From Candidatus Pedobacter colombiensis (GTDB taxonomy: Bacteria > Bacteroidota > Bacteroidia > Sphingobacteriales > Sphingobacteriaceae): a stretch of 64,000 nt of DNA. Below the pieces are notes generated by a model. It did no database searches. It was not told the DNA's origin and worked only from the letters and a program-made list of their open reading frames with translations. Below are positions 16,507-25,159 of the stretch, piece by piece; within the stretch, counting starts at the first letter, position 1; every line of letters starts with the position of its first letter. The stretch spans positions 2,170,001-2,234,000 of the forward strand of contig CP119313.1 in the NCBI GenBank assembly GCA_029202485.1. Reading direction: 5' to 3'. The translations under genes were made by a program, and so were the position numbers.

Positions 16507-17031
16507 ATGACAAAGAAAGAAGCGCTGGTGTTTCAATATCACCAGCATGCAGAACTGGCGAGAAAAGAACTGATCAAAGAAGGATTTTCTTTCATCGATG
16601 TGGATCTGATCTGGCAAATATTGATCTATGAGCTTGATCATTATGATGTGCCAACAGAAGTGTTTTTTCATGAGTTCAACACAAATGATATTGTTGAAAT
16701 TATCAAAACGTATTTTGCTCAATACGGGATGCCAGTTTGTACATTGGATCTTTCTATCCCGAGCGATTCAATAGGTGAAGATGACCTGGAAAAAGCTGAC
16801 ATTAGGAATGACGGACAAAAATGGAGGGTTCATCAGAATGATGCAGATCCTTTCCCTTCCAATCCTCATGCGCACAATTACAGTAAACATCAAAAATTGC
16901 ATTTGGGTAATGGTAAACTATATAGAAAAACAGTCGTTGTAGGTGTTATGTCAAAGAAAAACCTCAAAATAATCAGAGAAAAAATAAACCAACGTCTTAG
17001 TACATTAATATTGCCTGTTTTAGAGGTGTAA
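16507..17031 (+). CDS. Protein with C-terminal SNPHAHN motif, unknown function
   Basis: 174 aa. The N-terminal 75 residues are helical (HAELARKELIKEGFSFIDVD). The C-terminal 60 residues contain KWRVHQNDADPFPSNPHAHN, then KLHLGNGKLYRKTVVVG. This His- and Asn-rich piece resembles a short domain found in uncharacterised proteins of mobile islands (from memory); the conserved His residues could be catalytic or metal-binding. It is 13 nt downstream of the DUF3800-like gene and should work with it. Function unknown. Confidence 0.68.
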   Translation: MTKKEALVFQYHQHAELARKELIKEGFSFIDVDLIWQILIYELDHYDVPTEVFFHEFNTNDIVEIIKTYFAQYGMPVCTLDLSIPSDSIGEDDLEKADIRNDGQKWRVHQNDADPFPSNPHAHNYSKHQKLHLGNGKLYRKTVVVGVMSKKNLKIIREKINQRLSTLILPVLEV

Positions 17032-17111
17032 AATAGTGAGGGCAGCCTGGCAGTCAATTCATGCTGTCATCAGCTGTAGTTGTGCAACTACATCATTTTC
17101 AATGATACTCA

Positions 17112-17936
17112 ATGCCATATATTAACCAAAACATGAAACAAACTAATCCTATTAGTGTAACCTTTGATCGTAATGTGTATGAAAGTATACTGGGGCCGGA
17201 TAAATGTAAAAGACCTGAAAGTAACCTAGAACACGCAGCAATTATTGCGAATTATATCGAATGGAAACAAATAGTTCCTTATATATCTGAGAGTGCTTTT
17301 ACGCTTGAAACGCTAAGGAACGAAAAAGGAAACAGGAGGAGAATTCTCACCAAAGACAGGAAGATTATTAGTGAACCGGGAGATTCGTTCATTCGTCTGG
17401 GTGGAGATCCATCAATACACCCGGGAACAACAGAGACCGATGGCTATTTCTTAAATAAAGCAATAGAAAGCGGCTTCAAGATTCTGCCAATATTTCGGTT
17501 TGGGAGAATCGTTAACTTAGAGATCAGACCAGAATGGAGATATATAAAAGAATATAGTGAGCCTATGGGCCTTGTAGATAAATGGAGCGAAGTTGTTACA
17601 TATCTTGAAGATTTGGGGGCTGGATTTGGGTTTATCAACTCTTTGCTGAAAATACCTGAAAATAGGCAAAAACCCTGGACTTTTTATGCGGAACAATATA
17701 CCGGGTCAGATAAGAAATTTAACAGAGCAATAGCGGAATGGAGTGACGGAGATTCAGTCGCATCACATATTGCGAGTGGGATAACATACTTTTGTACTTA
17801 TGATGAAGCAAAGGGTGCTGGTTCTAAATCCGTATTTAGCCCTAATATTAAAGAAGCGTTGAACAAGAAGTTTGGGCTTAAGGTGGTCAGTCCACAAGAG
17901 TTAGTGTTTATTTTGCAGGGTCATTTGCCCGCCTAA
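17112..17936 (+). CDS. PIN-like protein
   Basis: 274 aa (an alternative start at ATG 17133 gives 267 aa). The fold outline resembles a PIN nuclease: a first strand with acidic residue (ISVTFDRNVYES), a central helical and variable part, then DSVASHIASGITYFCTYDEA (helix, strand and acidic residue) and a final GLKVVSPQELVFIL strand, typical of PIN ends. If right, it would be an RNase. It follows the 16507-17031 gene after 80 nt and completes a possible three-gene nuclease island. No antitoxin-like small gene is seen beside it. Confidence 0.6.
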   Translation: MPYINQNMKQTNPISVTFDRNVYESILGPDKCKRPESNLEHAAIIANYIEWKQIVPYISESAFTLETLRNEKGNRRRILTKDRKIISEPGDSFIRLGGDPSIHPGTTETDGYFLNKAIESGFKILPIFRFGRIVNLEIRPEWRYIKEYSEPMGLVDKWSEVVTYLEDLGAGFGFINSLLKIPENRQKPWTFYAEQYTGSDKKFNRAIAEWSDGDSVASHIASGITYFCTYDEAKGAGSKSVFSPNIKEALNKKFGLKVVSPQELVFILQGHLPA

Positions 17937-18128
17937 AGATTTTATTAGCAATCTGTTCGTCCATCGAGTAAACATTTCGGCCAACTCACCTTTGGTATAA
18001 ACATTCCAATCACATAGGGCTTGTTAATGGACCGAAATACTTATACAGGATAATAACCCATACAATTTAGAAAACAGCGCTTTGGGGGGAATTATTTGTG
18101 AATTGCATTAATTCATTAACTTCTCCCC

Positions 18129-19559
18129 ATGGCAAGTCCCATTGAACTACCAATTACACCAGGTGAGCCTGTAGTAAATATCCATTGTGATACAGCAAGC
18201 CTCTATATCTTTAGAAATGATATTGTAGAGAGATATTCTGGCGAACCAAGCATTGAGTTAACGTATGAAAACTGCATTTTTAACGAGCTTAATATTCGGA
18301 ATAATGACCCACATAAATTTAAGAATGTATCAGTAATTTTTATTAATTGTTTCATAAGAGATATCGTAGTAGAAGGAGTAAATGAACCCAATATCAACAT
18401 AAACTTTCTAGGCTGCATTATTGCCGGCACTATCGAAGGAAGAGCTAATCTTAGCGTGCACTTTGTGAACTGTGTAGTTGGAAGGGATGGTCTAACTTTA
18501 ACCAACATTAAGCATTGTGCAATCAGCTATGATGCTAGGGCTATAACTGCGGAGCGTAAATGGGTGGTGTCGGACTTTGATACCTTTATTTCTGAACAGC
18601 AGCGAATTAATCTTATTGACTGTAGAGATATTGATTTTAAGGGAAACTTATCAGACGAGGTTTATCGTAAGCCTATGGAAATAGCCTTAATTTTGAATTT
18701 TATGACCACAGAACTTTGTAAGGCAAATATCACCGGTTGTGTATTGGACGATTTAACAATTTCCGGTAATCCACAAGGTAAGATTGCTATAAACATGGTG
18801 CGAGTGGGAGGCATTTATCTAAGGGATCTTATTCCTGCCGATGCGTTGACATTGTATGATGTAAAACCCAAAGCCACATATTATCGGGGTACGAGATTTG
18901 AAATACATGGATGTAATTTGGATAAGGTCTGGTTTGACAATGTAGATTTTGCCGGATTTAATAGCGTATCTTTTTTCAGGACAAAATTTGCCAAGACAAC
19001 TTTTACAGCATGTAACTTGCCAGAGAACTATATCTCTTTTGAAAAGTTTAAAGCTCTTGAAAACATTCATTACCCTGAAGCTCGAACTGAAAATTACAAC
19101 AAGGATCAGTATGAAATATTTTTACAGCTAAAAAAGTCTTTTGAATCAACAGGAAATTATTATGAAGCACAAAAGATCCAGTCTGCAGCTCATGAAGCGT
19201 TAAGAAAAATAGAAACAATTTCATCCTGGGATCGTGCTATTCTCAGTATTAACAACGTAACAAACGGGCATGGCCTTTCAATTAAAAAGCCATTTCTGTT
19301 GTTTTTAGGAAATACTATCGTTTTCTATGTTCTTTACTTACTTAGCATTGGACGCATTTTTAACAGCAATGAGGTTGATCTAAGGCTGATCGGCTATTAC
19401 TTTCAATTTATTGACCTGACCCACAGAAATGATTTCCTTGTGAGTTCTGTAGATCAAACAAATTGGAGTATGTGTATAGACTTTTTTAATAAAATAATTG
19501 TCGGTTTCCTAATCTATCAGTTTATAGCAGCTTTTAGGAAATACGGAAAATCTCTCTAG
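18129..19559 (+). CDS. Pentapeptide-repeat-like protein with C-terminal membrane helices
   Basis: 476 aa. Residues 20-330 show repeated strand-turn units (ELTYENCIFNELNI, VIFINCFIRDIVV, VHFVNCVVGRDGL, FFRTKFAKTTFTACNL) like a right-handed pentapeptide beta-helix. A helical segment follows (YEIFLQLKKSFESTGNYYEA), then two membrane helices near 395-415 and 455-470. This order, beta-helix, linker and membrane helices, occurs in uncharacterised membrane-anchored pentapeptide proteins, some of them in defence contexts. It lies alone, 192 bp after the PIN-like gene. Function unknown. Confidence 0.65.
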   Translation: MASPIELPITPGEPVVNIHCDTASLYIFRNDIVERYSGEPSIELTYENCIFNELNIRNNDPHKFKNVSVIFINCFIRDIVVEGVNEPNININFLGCIIAGTIEGRANLSVHFVNCVVGRDGLTLTNIKHCAISYDARAITAERKWVVSDFDTFISEQQRINLIDCRDIDFKGNLSDEVYRKPMEIALILNFMTTELCKANITGCVLDDLTISGNPQGKIAINMVRVGGIYLRDLIPADALTLYDVKPKATYYRGTRFEIHGCNLDKVWFDNVDFAGFNSVSFFRTKFAKTTFTACNLPENYISFEKFKALENIHYPEARTENYNKDQYEIFLQLKKSFESTGNYYEAQKIQSAAHEALRKIETISSWDRAILSINNVTNGHGLSIKKPFLLFLGNTIVFYVLYLLSIGRIFNSNEVDLRLIGYYFQFIDLTHRNDFLVSSVDQTNWSMCIDFFNKIIVGFLIYQFIAAFRKYGKSL

Positions 19560-19585
19560 TTTTTATTGAGAATATCAAATGTTCA

Positions 19586-19828
19586 TCAATCAGCTTTATT
19601 TCGATCAATAATTTTAGTGATAATCTCATCCTGTAGATTTAATAAAAAATCCGGACAATCGTGAGGATGAACAAAAGCTAAGTTCTCCGCATCCTTCCCC
19701 TGCATATGAAACCGCTTCTTTTTGCCATCGACCATAGTAAAAACCTGAAACAGTTTGGGACCTGTTACATTCATTGAAATCAGTTCTAAAGAGATTCCTT
19801 TTATATCAAGAGAGAAATAGGTTTGCAT
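19586..19828 (-). CDS. Small protein, unknown function
   Basis: 80 aa, soluble, no signal peptide, ending close (26 nt) to the convergent stop of the pentapeptide gene. It has a beta-type first half (SLDIKGISLELISMNVTGPK) and a His/Cys stretch (FVHPHDCPDFLL) in the second. No domain is recognised. It stands alone between convergent and same-strand neighbours, so it is either a single-gene unit or part of the cargo with no partner. Confidence 0.55.
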   Translation of the reverse strand: MQTYFSLDIKGISLELISMNVTGPKLFQVFTMVDGKKKRFHMQGKDAENLAFVHPHDCPDFLLNLQDEIITKIIDRNKAD

Positions 19829-19962
19829 GCCTCAAATATAGCTTTGGCAGTTACTTATGACCAATTTTAGTTCTAAAATTTAGTTTTATTTCGCCTAATC
19901 TTTATAATTATCTACTTTGGGGGATAGTAAGAGCGATACAAACAGGGGAAGTTCTCTTTTTG

Positions 19963-19997
19963 AAAAAAAAGGAACTTCCATTTGGAAGCTCCTTTTT
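19963..19997 (-). terminator. Terminator after the Cys-rich cassette 20066-22556
   Basis: A 14-bp stem with one mismatch (AAAAAGGAACTTCC / GGAAGCTCCTTTTT) and a short loop lies 69 nt past the stop of the 20066-21586 gene. A-run on one side and T-run on the other make it usable in both directions. An additional GGAAGTTC copy at 19948 offers an alternative pairing. Confidence 0.7.
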
Positions 19998-20065
19998 AGC
20001 CTGTGAAACAATATTGCACTACTCATAATGCAATAATAGATTGATGACCTTATTTATTTGATAAG

Positions 20066-21586
20066 CTAAAATTTAACCATTTCAATAATCTGTCCTTCTT
20101 TATTCATGTAGTAGATGTTTTCCTTTTCCAGTACGATATTGTTTTTGCTCGGAATTTCACCGAAATTATGTCTTTTGATAATCTTCATCGAATCTTTCAG
20201 AACCACGTATAGAACCCGGTTTTTCTTCTCCTGAACCAGTATTCGGATAACATTCTGGTCAATATCCAAAGCGTGAATCCATGTAATGTTCTTATTGAGT
20301 TTCCTAACATCGAATATTGATTTATCCAGATCATTGTAAATAAGTGGAGCAGCGTTATAGTAGAAATATGGATACTTGAACTCGTATTGCCACATATATC
20401 CCGGTTCATTCAGTTTTTCACCTGCAAAACTCCTAATTGAATCGAACTCAATCTTAATGTATTTGCCCGAATATCTTAGTTTGGGGTCATCTTTTGCCTT
20501 ATGAAAGTAAAAGAATAGTTGATCTTGCTTGTAATTGGATTTAGGCTGTCGGTTGATCAATAGCATCGTAGAATCGTTTACAATAGGATTATTCTTCATA
20601 TCATAAGGCTCCTCTATATATTCCTCTCCACCTATTATCCACGTAGAATCGTTTAATTCCCTGTATGATTGGTAATCTACCTTATACTGATCAAAAATAT
20701 ACCCCTTTAAGCTATCGCTTGCCCAGTCTACTAATGGTAAGATTTTCATTTTCTTGGTAGCTGGCTTGAATGAATATACATAGGTCAACCATTCGCTTTG
20801 AATCGTATCTAAACGCTTGTCTGGATCTATATATTGCAGATCAATGGATGATGAAATTTGATCTTCCCCTGAAATTGCCCCCGTTCCGAACTGTATAAGA
20901 TTATACGGTTGCTGATATTTCTTATAAACAGCCTTCATTTTAGCCATGTCTATATCATGATCATCGCCAGCTTTGATTAAGCTATGAATAATCTCGTCAT
21001 TATTTGTGAAATACAGAGAATCTAGCTTGTTTGTGGTTTTGTCATAGATGTATACTTTGTCACTATTCTGCCAACCTGTTACTATGAAGTAGTTGTCAAC
21101 TTTATTAAGTGTACGCCATCCAATTATCTTTTTTATCCTATCGTTGGATACTACACTATTTTTATAAATAGAATTTGAATACGTTTCAATTACATCCGTA
21201 TAATAGGGTATACTATCAATCGGAGTTTTAAATAGAACCTTATTCATAGTGTCTAGCACTATTAAATGTGGCATTTTAAAAAAGCTAATAGATGAAGCTA
21301 TTTTGTCATAAAGCCTTGTGTCCAAGGTTATCTTGCATGGCCTGCTCATCATTTCAGTCAGGAACTCTTTTGCTTGTTCCTGTGTGACGTCTTCGGCAGA
21401 AAGCAGAAACTCAATGTTATTAAACATTGTATTGTCTGTAATAATGGAAGCTGTAGTATGGTTACACATCGAGCAGGAGTTGATATTGGTGATCAGGATC
21501 ATCCTGTATGTTTTTTTTGTTGGAGCAGCTAAACAGCAGCATATAGTCATCATTATGATCACTATATTGAGTAATATTTTTTTCAT
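20066..21586 (-). CDS. Exported partner protein with CxxC thioredoxin-like start
   Basis: 506 aa from ATG 21586 (MKKILLNIVIIMMTICCC). A start at 21643 is in frame but would put 19 residues before the signal peptide and overlap the upstream gene. After the signal (cleavage or lipidation near residue 17) comes RMILITNINSCSMCNHTTA, a strand ending in a CSMC redox-type motif, then a helix and a FLTEMMSRPCKI element: a thioredoxin-like domain to about residue 120. The remaining 380 residues are repeated beta segments as in a propeller. It lies 49 nt behind two small secreted Cys-rich proteins, the same cassette plan as at 1-1936. Confidence 0.75.
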   Translation of the reverse strand: MKKILLNIVIIMMTICCCLAAPTKKTYRMILITNINSCSMCNHTTASIITDNTMFNNIEFLLSAEDVTQEQAKEFLTEMMSRPCKITLDTRLYDKIASSISFFKMPHLIVLDTMNKVLFKTPIDSIPYYTDVIETYSNSIYKNSVVSNDRIKKIIGWRTLNKVDNYFIVTGWQNSDKVYIYDKTTNKLDSLYFTNNDEIIHSLIKAGDDHDIDMAKMKAVYKKYQQPYNLIQFGTGAISGEDQISSSIDLQYIDPDKRLDTIQSEWLTYVYSFKPATKKMKILPLVDWASDSLKGYIFDQYKVDYQSYRELNDSTWIIGGEEYIEEPYDMKNNPIVNDSTMLLINRQPKSNYKQDQLFFYFHKAKDDPKLRYSGKYIKIEFDSIRSFAGEKLNEPGYMWQYEFKYPYFYYNAAPLIYNDLDKSIFDVRKLNKNITWIHALDIDQNVIRILVQEKKNRVLYVVLKDSMKIIKRHNFGEIPSKNNIVLEKENIYYMNKEGQIIEMVKF

Positions 21587-21635
21587 AGTTTGAGCAAACC
21601 CCTGATAGCTAATCAGGGGTTTGGATATAATATAT

Positions 21636-22103
21636 TTATTCAAGATCTAATTCTGGAGTGAAATGAATTGTAGCGTTATACTCATCAGATTGGGAGCATT
21701 CGTATGAAATGGTATTTACTTCGTAATACACTACACCTCCATTTACTTGAGGAATACCCAGATAACATTTCTGAGCATTAGGGAATTGTTGGCTGTAAAA
21801 TGGATTTGAAATGTGAGTAGCGCTAGTTGTAGGGCATAATGTTTCGTCAATTCCTTCATCAGAATCATCAGCTTTTGCAGTATAAGCACATATAACATTA
21901 GGATTTTTCTTGCACTTGATCGCAATTACTTTGTTGTTTGTGCTTTTCATCCAGACTCTCACGCCCATCTCTTTTTTTGTCGTTCCCCCACTAATAGTAC
22001 GTTTAGAGTGTTGTGATTGAACTGTGGCTGTGGAATCATCGGAAGTAAGCGCATTCGCCTGAAAGCCAATAAGCAATAAGGCTATATATATTAGTTGTTT
22101 CAT
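21636..22103 (-). CDS. Small secreted Cys-rich protein
   Basis: 155 aa with a signal peptide at residues 1-18 (MKQLIYIALLLIGFQANA). The mature protein has five cysteines (KCKKNPNVIC, ETLCPTT, QKCYLG, YECSQ) and an acidic C-terminus (TPELDLE). Not recognised as any known family. It is 18 nt after the 22122-22556 gene and 49 nt before the CSMC partner. Expected in the periplasm or outside the cell. An odd cysteine number suggests one free thiol or a mixed disulfide. Confidence 0.75.
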   Translation of the reverse strand: MKQLIYIALLLIGFQANALTSDDSTATVQSQHSKRTISGGTTKKEMGVRVWMKSTNNKVIAIKCKKNPNVICAYTAKADDSDEGIDETLCPTTSATHISNPFYSQQFPNAQKCYLGIPQVNGGVVYYEVNTISYECSQSDEYNATIHFTPELDLE

Positions 22104-22121
22104 TTTGGTTGCGATTAAAGG

Positions 22122-22556
22122 TTATTGTCCAATAGTTACGATTACAGTTTGAGCCCCTTGCTGGTCCTCAGTTACATTGGAGCTTAATTTATCTGTAAGC
22201 ACAACTTTCAAAGCATTATTCTCATAATATGCAATAAAGCTTTGACCTTCCTCAATGTTTACTCCCTGTGGTACTGGGCTTTTCGTAGGCGGTTTATTGC
22301 CTATTGGCATTCCCACCCAGCAAGGTATGGAATAGCAAAAATTGTCAGCAACCATTCTGCAAATCAGAAGAGCATTACCATCAGAATCAGTGGCTCTTTC
22401 GAAAACTCCCCTGATTTCACACCAGTTACGAATAGTTGTTTTTGGTGCTGCGGGTTCTTCTTTAGGTAACACTGGATTTCCTGCATACAGTATTACTGAA
22501 CTGCACAAAATAGCAACAGTTGATAATACTGATTTAAAAAAAAGATTTTGTTTCAT
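22122..22556 (-). CDS. Small secreted Cys-containing protein
   Basis: 144 aa. A signal peptide ends near AGNPVLP (residue 25). The mature part has four cysteines in a short span (NWCEIRG, LICRMV, NFCYSIPCWVG), a Pro-rich loop (GNKPPTKSPVPQG) and a beta-rich end. First gene of the cassette. Its leader, starting 22 nt upstream, carries a motif also found before the DUF6520-like gene at 34459. Function unknown. Confidence 0.75.
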   Translation of the reverse strand: MKQNLFFKSVLSTVAILCSSVILYAGNPVLPKEEPAAPKTTIRNWCEIRGVFERATDSDGNALLICRMVADNFCYSIPCWVGMPIGNKPPTKSPVPQGVNIEEGQSFIAYYENNALKVVLTDKLSSNVTEDQQGAQTVIVTIGQ

Positions 22557-22578
22557 AATCTATAAGGTTATTAAATGT

Positions 22579-22613
22579 GCCTACTCTAAATTGGTTTTCG
22601 GCTTCCCCTGTTT
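22579..22613 (-). promoter_or_regulatory. Leader motif shared with 34488-34523
   Basis: Read on the minus strand: AAACAGG, 4 nt, GCCGAAAACC, 5 nt, AGAGTAGGC, then 22 nt to the ATG at 22556. The same three blocks with 4- and 6-nt spacers stand 28 nt before the gene at 34459. The proteins behind them are both small, secreted and Cys-containing but not otherwise alike, so this points to a shared control element (promoter, protein site or 5'-UTR). Confidence 0.6.
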
Positions 22614-23157
22614 TTGCTTACTACTAATAGGATCTAATCCTGTTATGTAGTGAATTTTTAATACTGAATATTTCGGTGGGGTTATTATATTGATTAGCGT
22701 TCCGGAATTAGGTTGAGGCAGCTTATTAGGCTGCTCAAAAACTATTATTGACAACAATAATCTTATTGCGTCATTTCTATCAAGAGTGAAAATACTCTTT
22801 GAGCCACAAAATGCTGTTAATCAATATATTTATTTATGCTGATTAGCATCGTTTGTCCCTGCACGACAGGTTGTAGATAAATAGCGTGGGACAATAGCAC
22901 ACTGTTTATTGAGGTACCGCGAAGCACCTACCGAACAAGAATACTAAGCCCACGCATACGTGAGCGGTAGTGTTTCTCTGTTCGGTTATTGTAAAATTCG
23001 CGGTTTTCAATAAACAGATTAACTAACGCAATTCGTTAAAAATGATACTACGAATAACATATTTTTTTTATAAATACAAAATAGTGCAGAAATAAATTTG
23101 AGGAAAATGCCAGTTTCCGGCCCTTTGCAATGAAGCATATTTTGATTTCAGAGGTAA
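22614..23157. other. Non-coding region between cassette and LytTR gene
   Basis: About 540 bp without a credible gene. It holds GCAGC/GCTGC (22724-22740) and ATTATTG-acaa-CAATAAT (22744-22761) hairpins and the nested inverted-repeat structure at 22884-23017. The upstream leader of the Cys-rich cassette lies at its left end. The right end is the 3' side of the leftward LytTR gene. Confidence 0.6.
22884..23017. repeat. Nested inverted-repeat structure
   Basis: Outer arms 22902-22923 and 22997-23017 pair over about 19 of 21 positions (CTGTTTATTGA and CCGCGAA blocks). Inside, ACCGAACA (22930-22937) pairs with TGTTCGGT (22979-22986), and CACG-cata-CGTG forms the tip at 22951-22962. GCGTGGG (22884-22890) can pair with CCCACGC (22949-22955) as an alternative. 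Such ordered nesting is not expected by chance; it fits a folded RNA, a small palindromic mobile element or a recombination site. Confidence 0.7.
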
Positions 23158-24000
23158 TTATTTCATCCATTCTTTAAAAGGACCTGCTTTTCTTTGGCTT
23201 ACGGTGGTATGGACCAACGGTACGGGCTCTATAGTTACTTCCAGCTTGCCATATTCTATGGGCTGGTAGGATTTGCAGGCTGTACGGTGTGCTATAAGCC
23301 TGCGGTTAATGCGAAAAAAAACAGCCGGATCAAGCTGGCTTTCAATCTGATCGAGATTGTCATCGCTGAAGTAATCTTTTTTGCTCCAGGTTCTAAATAA
23401 CACACCACTCTCGACAATAAAAATGCAGGCGATTTCAGCAGTATCAAGCGATATTGTTTCCTTTCCTTCCAGGACATTGATATATCCCTTGTACACTTTG
23501 TTGTTTATGCCGGTAAAAGAAGAAAGGAATTTGACTTTGTCATAAAAGTAATAAAGCACATAATAGCCGTTGAGAATAATAAACAATGCTACAGAAAATG
23601 GAAATTCGTATTGCGGATAGGTGGACTTCATGATGTTCTGGTGAAACGAAAGGAAATAGATAAAGACCAGGAAAAATGAAATGACCGATACCAGCACAAC
23701 CCCAAACAGAAATTGCAAGCCCAAACGTCCCCATAAATTGGTTTCCCAACTGTAACGCTTGTCAAGCATCTTCGTAATTTCTTTAATGATCCATGCCAGA
23801 AAAAGGGCAATCGCATAATTAATCGCAAGTGTTGGGTAATAGGAATAGATCGTCAAGGCTTCTAAGGATGAAAGCTCTTCGCCCATCATTACTAAAATGT
23901 GTGCTGCCAGCAGGCAAGCTATCAGCCGAAATGTAAGATCCTTATACCGGATCGGAAAAAAGGCTGTTCCCAGTGATTCTTGTGTAAACTCTTGTGCCAT
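23158..24000 (-). CDS. Membrane-anchored LytTR-family regulator
   Basis: 280 aa. Four membrane helices in the first 165 residues (ACLLAAHILVMMG, IALFLAWII, FGVVLVSVISFFLVFIYFL, SVALFIILNGYYVLYYFY) are followed by a C-terminal LytTR DNA-binding domain (about 180-275: IACIFIVESGVLFRTWSKKD, FFRINRRLIAHRTACKSYQP). In Bacteroidetes, such fused membrane-LytTR proteins act as one-protein regulators. It is divergent from 24136-24531 with 135 bp between, so the shared promoter region may be its target. Confidence 0.85.
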   Translation of the reverse strand: MAQEFTQESLGTAFFPIRYKDLTFRLIACLLAAHILVMMGEELSSLEALTIYSYYPTLAINYAIALFLAWIIKEITKMLDKRYSWETNLWGRLGLQFLFGVVLVSVISFFLVFIYFLSFHQNIMKSTYPQYEFPFSVALFIILNGYYVLYYFYDKVKFLSSFTGINNKVYKGYINVLEGKETISLDTAEIACIFIVESGVLFRTWSKKDYFSDDNLDQIESQLDPAVFFRINRRLIAHRTACKSYQPIEYGKLEVTIEPVPLVHTTVSQRKAGPFKEWMK

Positions 24001-24135
24001 ACCTTACTATATGATGTTTATTTAAATATCGGCAATGAATCAACGTTGTTGGGTATCGTTCGTTTTATGGTAACGGTATTGTTACGTTGTACGGCTAAAA
24101 TTATTCGGAAATTTACATGGAGTAAACAAAAACAA

Positions 24136-24531
24136 ATGTCTATGACCAAAGTCCCTCTTTCTCAATCAGGCGTACAATCTATTCAAGATCAGTTGTATGC
24201 GCTGCCAAATCAAGCACTACAGGCAGAAGTTTTGGCTGTGCGTAACAATTTTGCAACATGGACGGATAATCATTTTGTTATCAACGACAAGCAACGTAGC
24301 TGGCTGGCTCAAATGGACCCTTTATTTCGTGACTATATAGGAATAAGGATGGCTATTGCCATCAAAAACAAGCTGCCCTGGGTTATTGTGCTGCCTCCGG
24401 CACCAGCGCCAGGCGATCCGGACAAAGGAAAATGGTTCATGGAAAAAAGTACCATAGAAACGGTATGGTCGGGTCCGGAAGAGGTTATCGCTAACGGTGT
24501 GCTCAAACTCGAATTTGGCTATCATCCTTAA
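24136..24531 (+). CDS. Small soluble protein, unknown function
   Basis: 131 aa from ATG 24136 (MSMTKVPLSQSGVQSIQ). A longer frame back to 23980 overlaps the LytTR promoter region and is unlikely. It is helical at first, then has LPWVIVLPPAPAPGDPDKGK, a Pro-rich loop, and ends LKLEFGYHP. No signal peptide. It precedes the sigma factor gene by 14 nt. Similar short proteins occur in Sphingobacteriaceae (from memory); function unknown. Confidence 0.68.
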   Translation: MSMTKVPLSQSGVQSIQDQLYALPNQALQAEVLAVRNNFATWTDNHFVINDKQRSWLAQMDPLFRDYIGIRMAIAIKNKLPWVIVLPPAPAPGDPDKGKWFMEKSTIETVWSGPEEVIANGVLKLEFGYHP

Positions 24532-24545
24532 TAACATTGAACCTG

Positions 24546-25145
24546 ATGGACACACAAGCAATCATAGCGGCAGACAGCAGCTTACTCCAACAGGTAAAGC
24601 AAGGGGATCATACGGCTTTTAACCAACTATATAAGTTATTTGCAAAGGATGTATTCAGCCGGATAAAATACCTGGTACATGATCAGCAGATTGCGGAAGA
24701 ATTACATCAGGACATCTTTTTAAAAATATGGGAGAAACGCGCAAGCCTCAATTGCGATGTTCCCATCCGTTCCATTGTGATGCGCAACACCAAAAGTATT
24801 GCTATTGACTACTACCGTAAAGCTGCAAGGGATCAAAAGCTGAAAGAGCATTTGATCCATACGGCAACTGAACTGTATGACCACCTAGAGGAACTGATTG
24901 ACTTTAAGGAAACTAACGCGGCATTGCAATCAGCGATTACCAAACTCCCCCCACAACGGTTAAAGATCTTTACCATGTGTAAGCTTGAAGGCCATAGTTA
25001 CGAGCAAGCTGCGAATGAATATGGTGTATCACTTAGTACCATTAAAGACCATATGGCAAAAGCCATGAAAAGCATCAAAGAAGATATGGTGGCTTTACAT
25101 CCGGAAATGCTTTTGCTGTTGGTGGCCTCGACTGTATTACTATAG
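24546..25145 (+). CDS. ECF RNA polymerase sigma factor
   Basis: 199 aa from ATG 24546; the reading frame opens at a TTG three codons earlier. Region 2 is at about residues 18-85 (HTAFNQLYKLFAKDVFSRI, AEELHQDIFLKIWEKRA), and region 4 at about 130-185 (LPPQRLKIFTMCKLEGHSYE, VSLSTIKDHMAKAMK). The last 20 residues are hydrophobic (LLLLVASTVLL), usual for Bacteroidetes sigma factors of SusCD loci. Its anti-sigma FecR gene, normally directly adjacent, is 975 bp away because an AbiV-like gene lies in between. Confidence 0.93.
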   Translation: MDTQAIIAADSSLLQQVKQGDHTAFNQLYKLFAKDVFSRIKYLVHDQQIAEELHQDIFLKIWEKRASLNCDVPIRSIVMRNTKSIAIDYYRKAARDQKLKEHLIHTATELYDHLEELIDFKETNAALQSAITKLPPQRLKIFTMCKLEGHSYEQAANEYGVSLSTIKDHMAKAMKSIKEDMVALHPEMLLLLVASTVLL

Positions 25146-25159
25146 ATTGAGTAAAGTTC

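Noticed and set aside
22724..22761. Terminator for the LytTR gene or the Cys-rich cassette
   Set aside because: Neither hairpin is followed by a T-run in the right direction, and both lie upstream of the cassette rather than after a gene.
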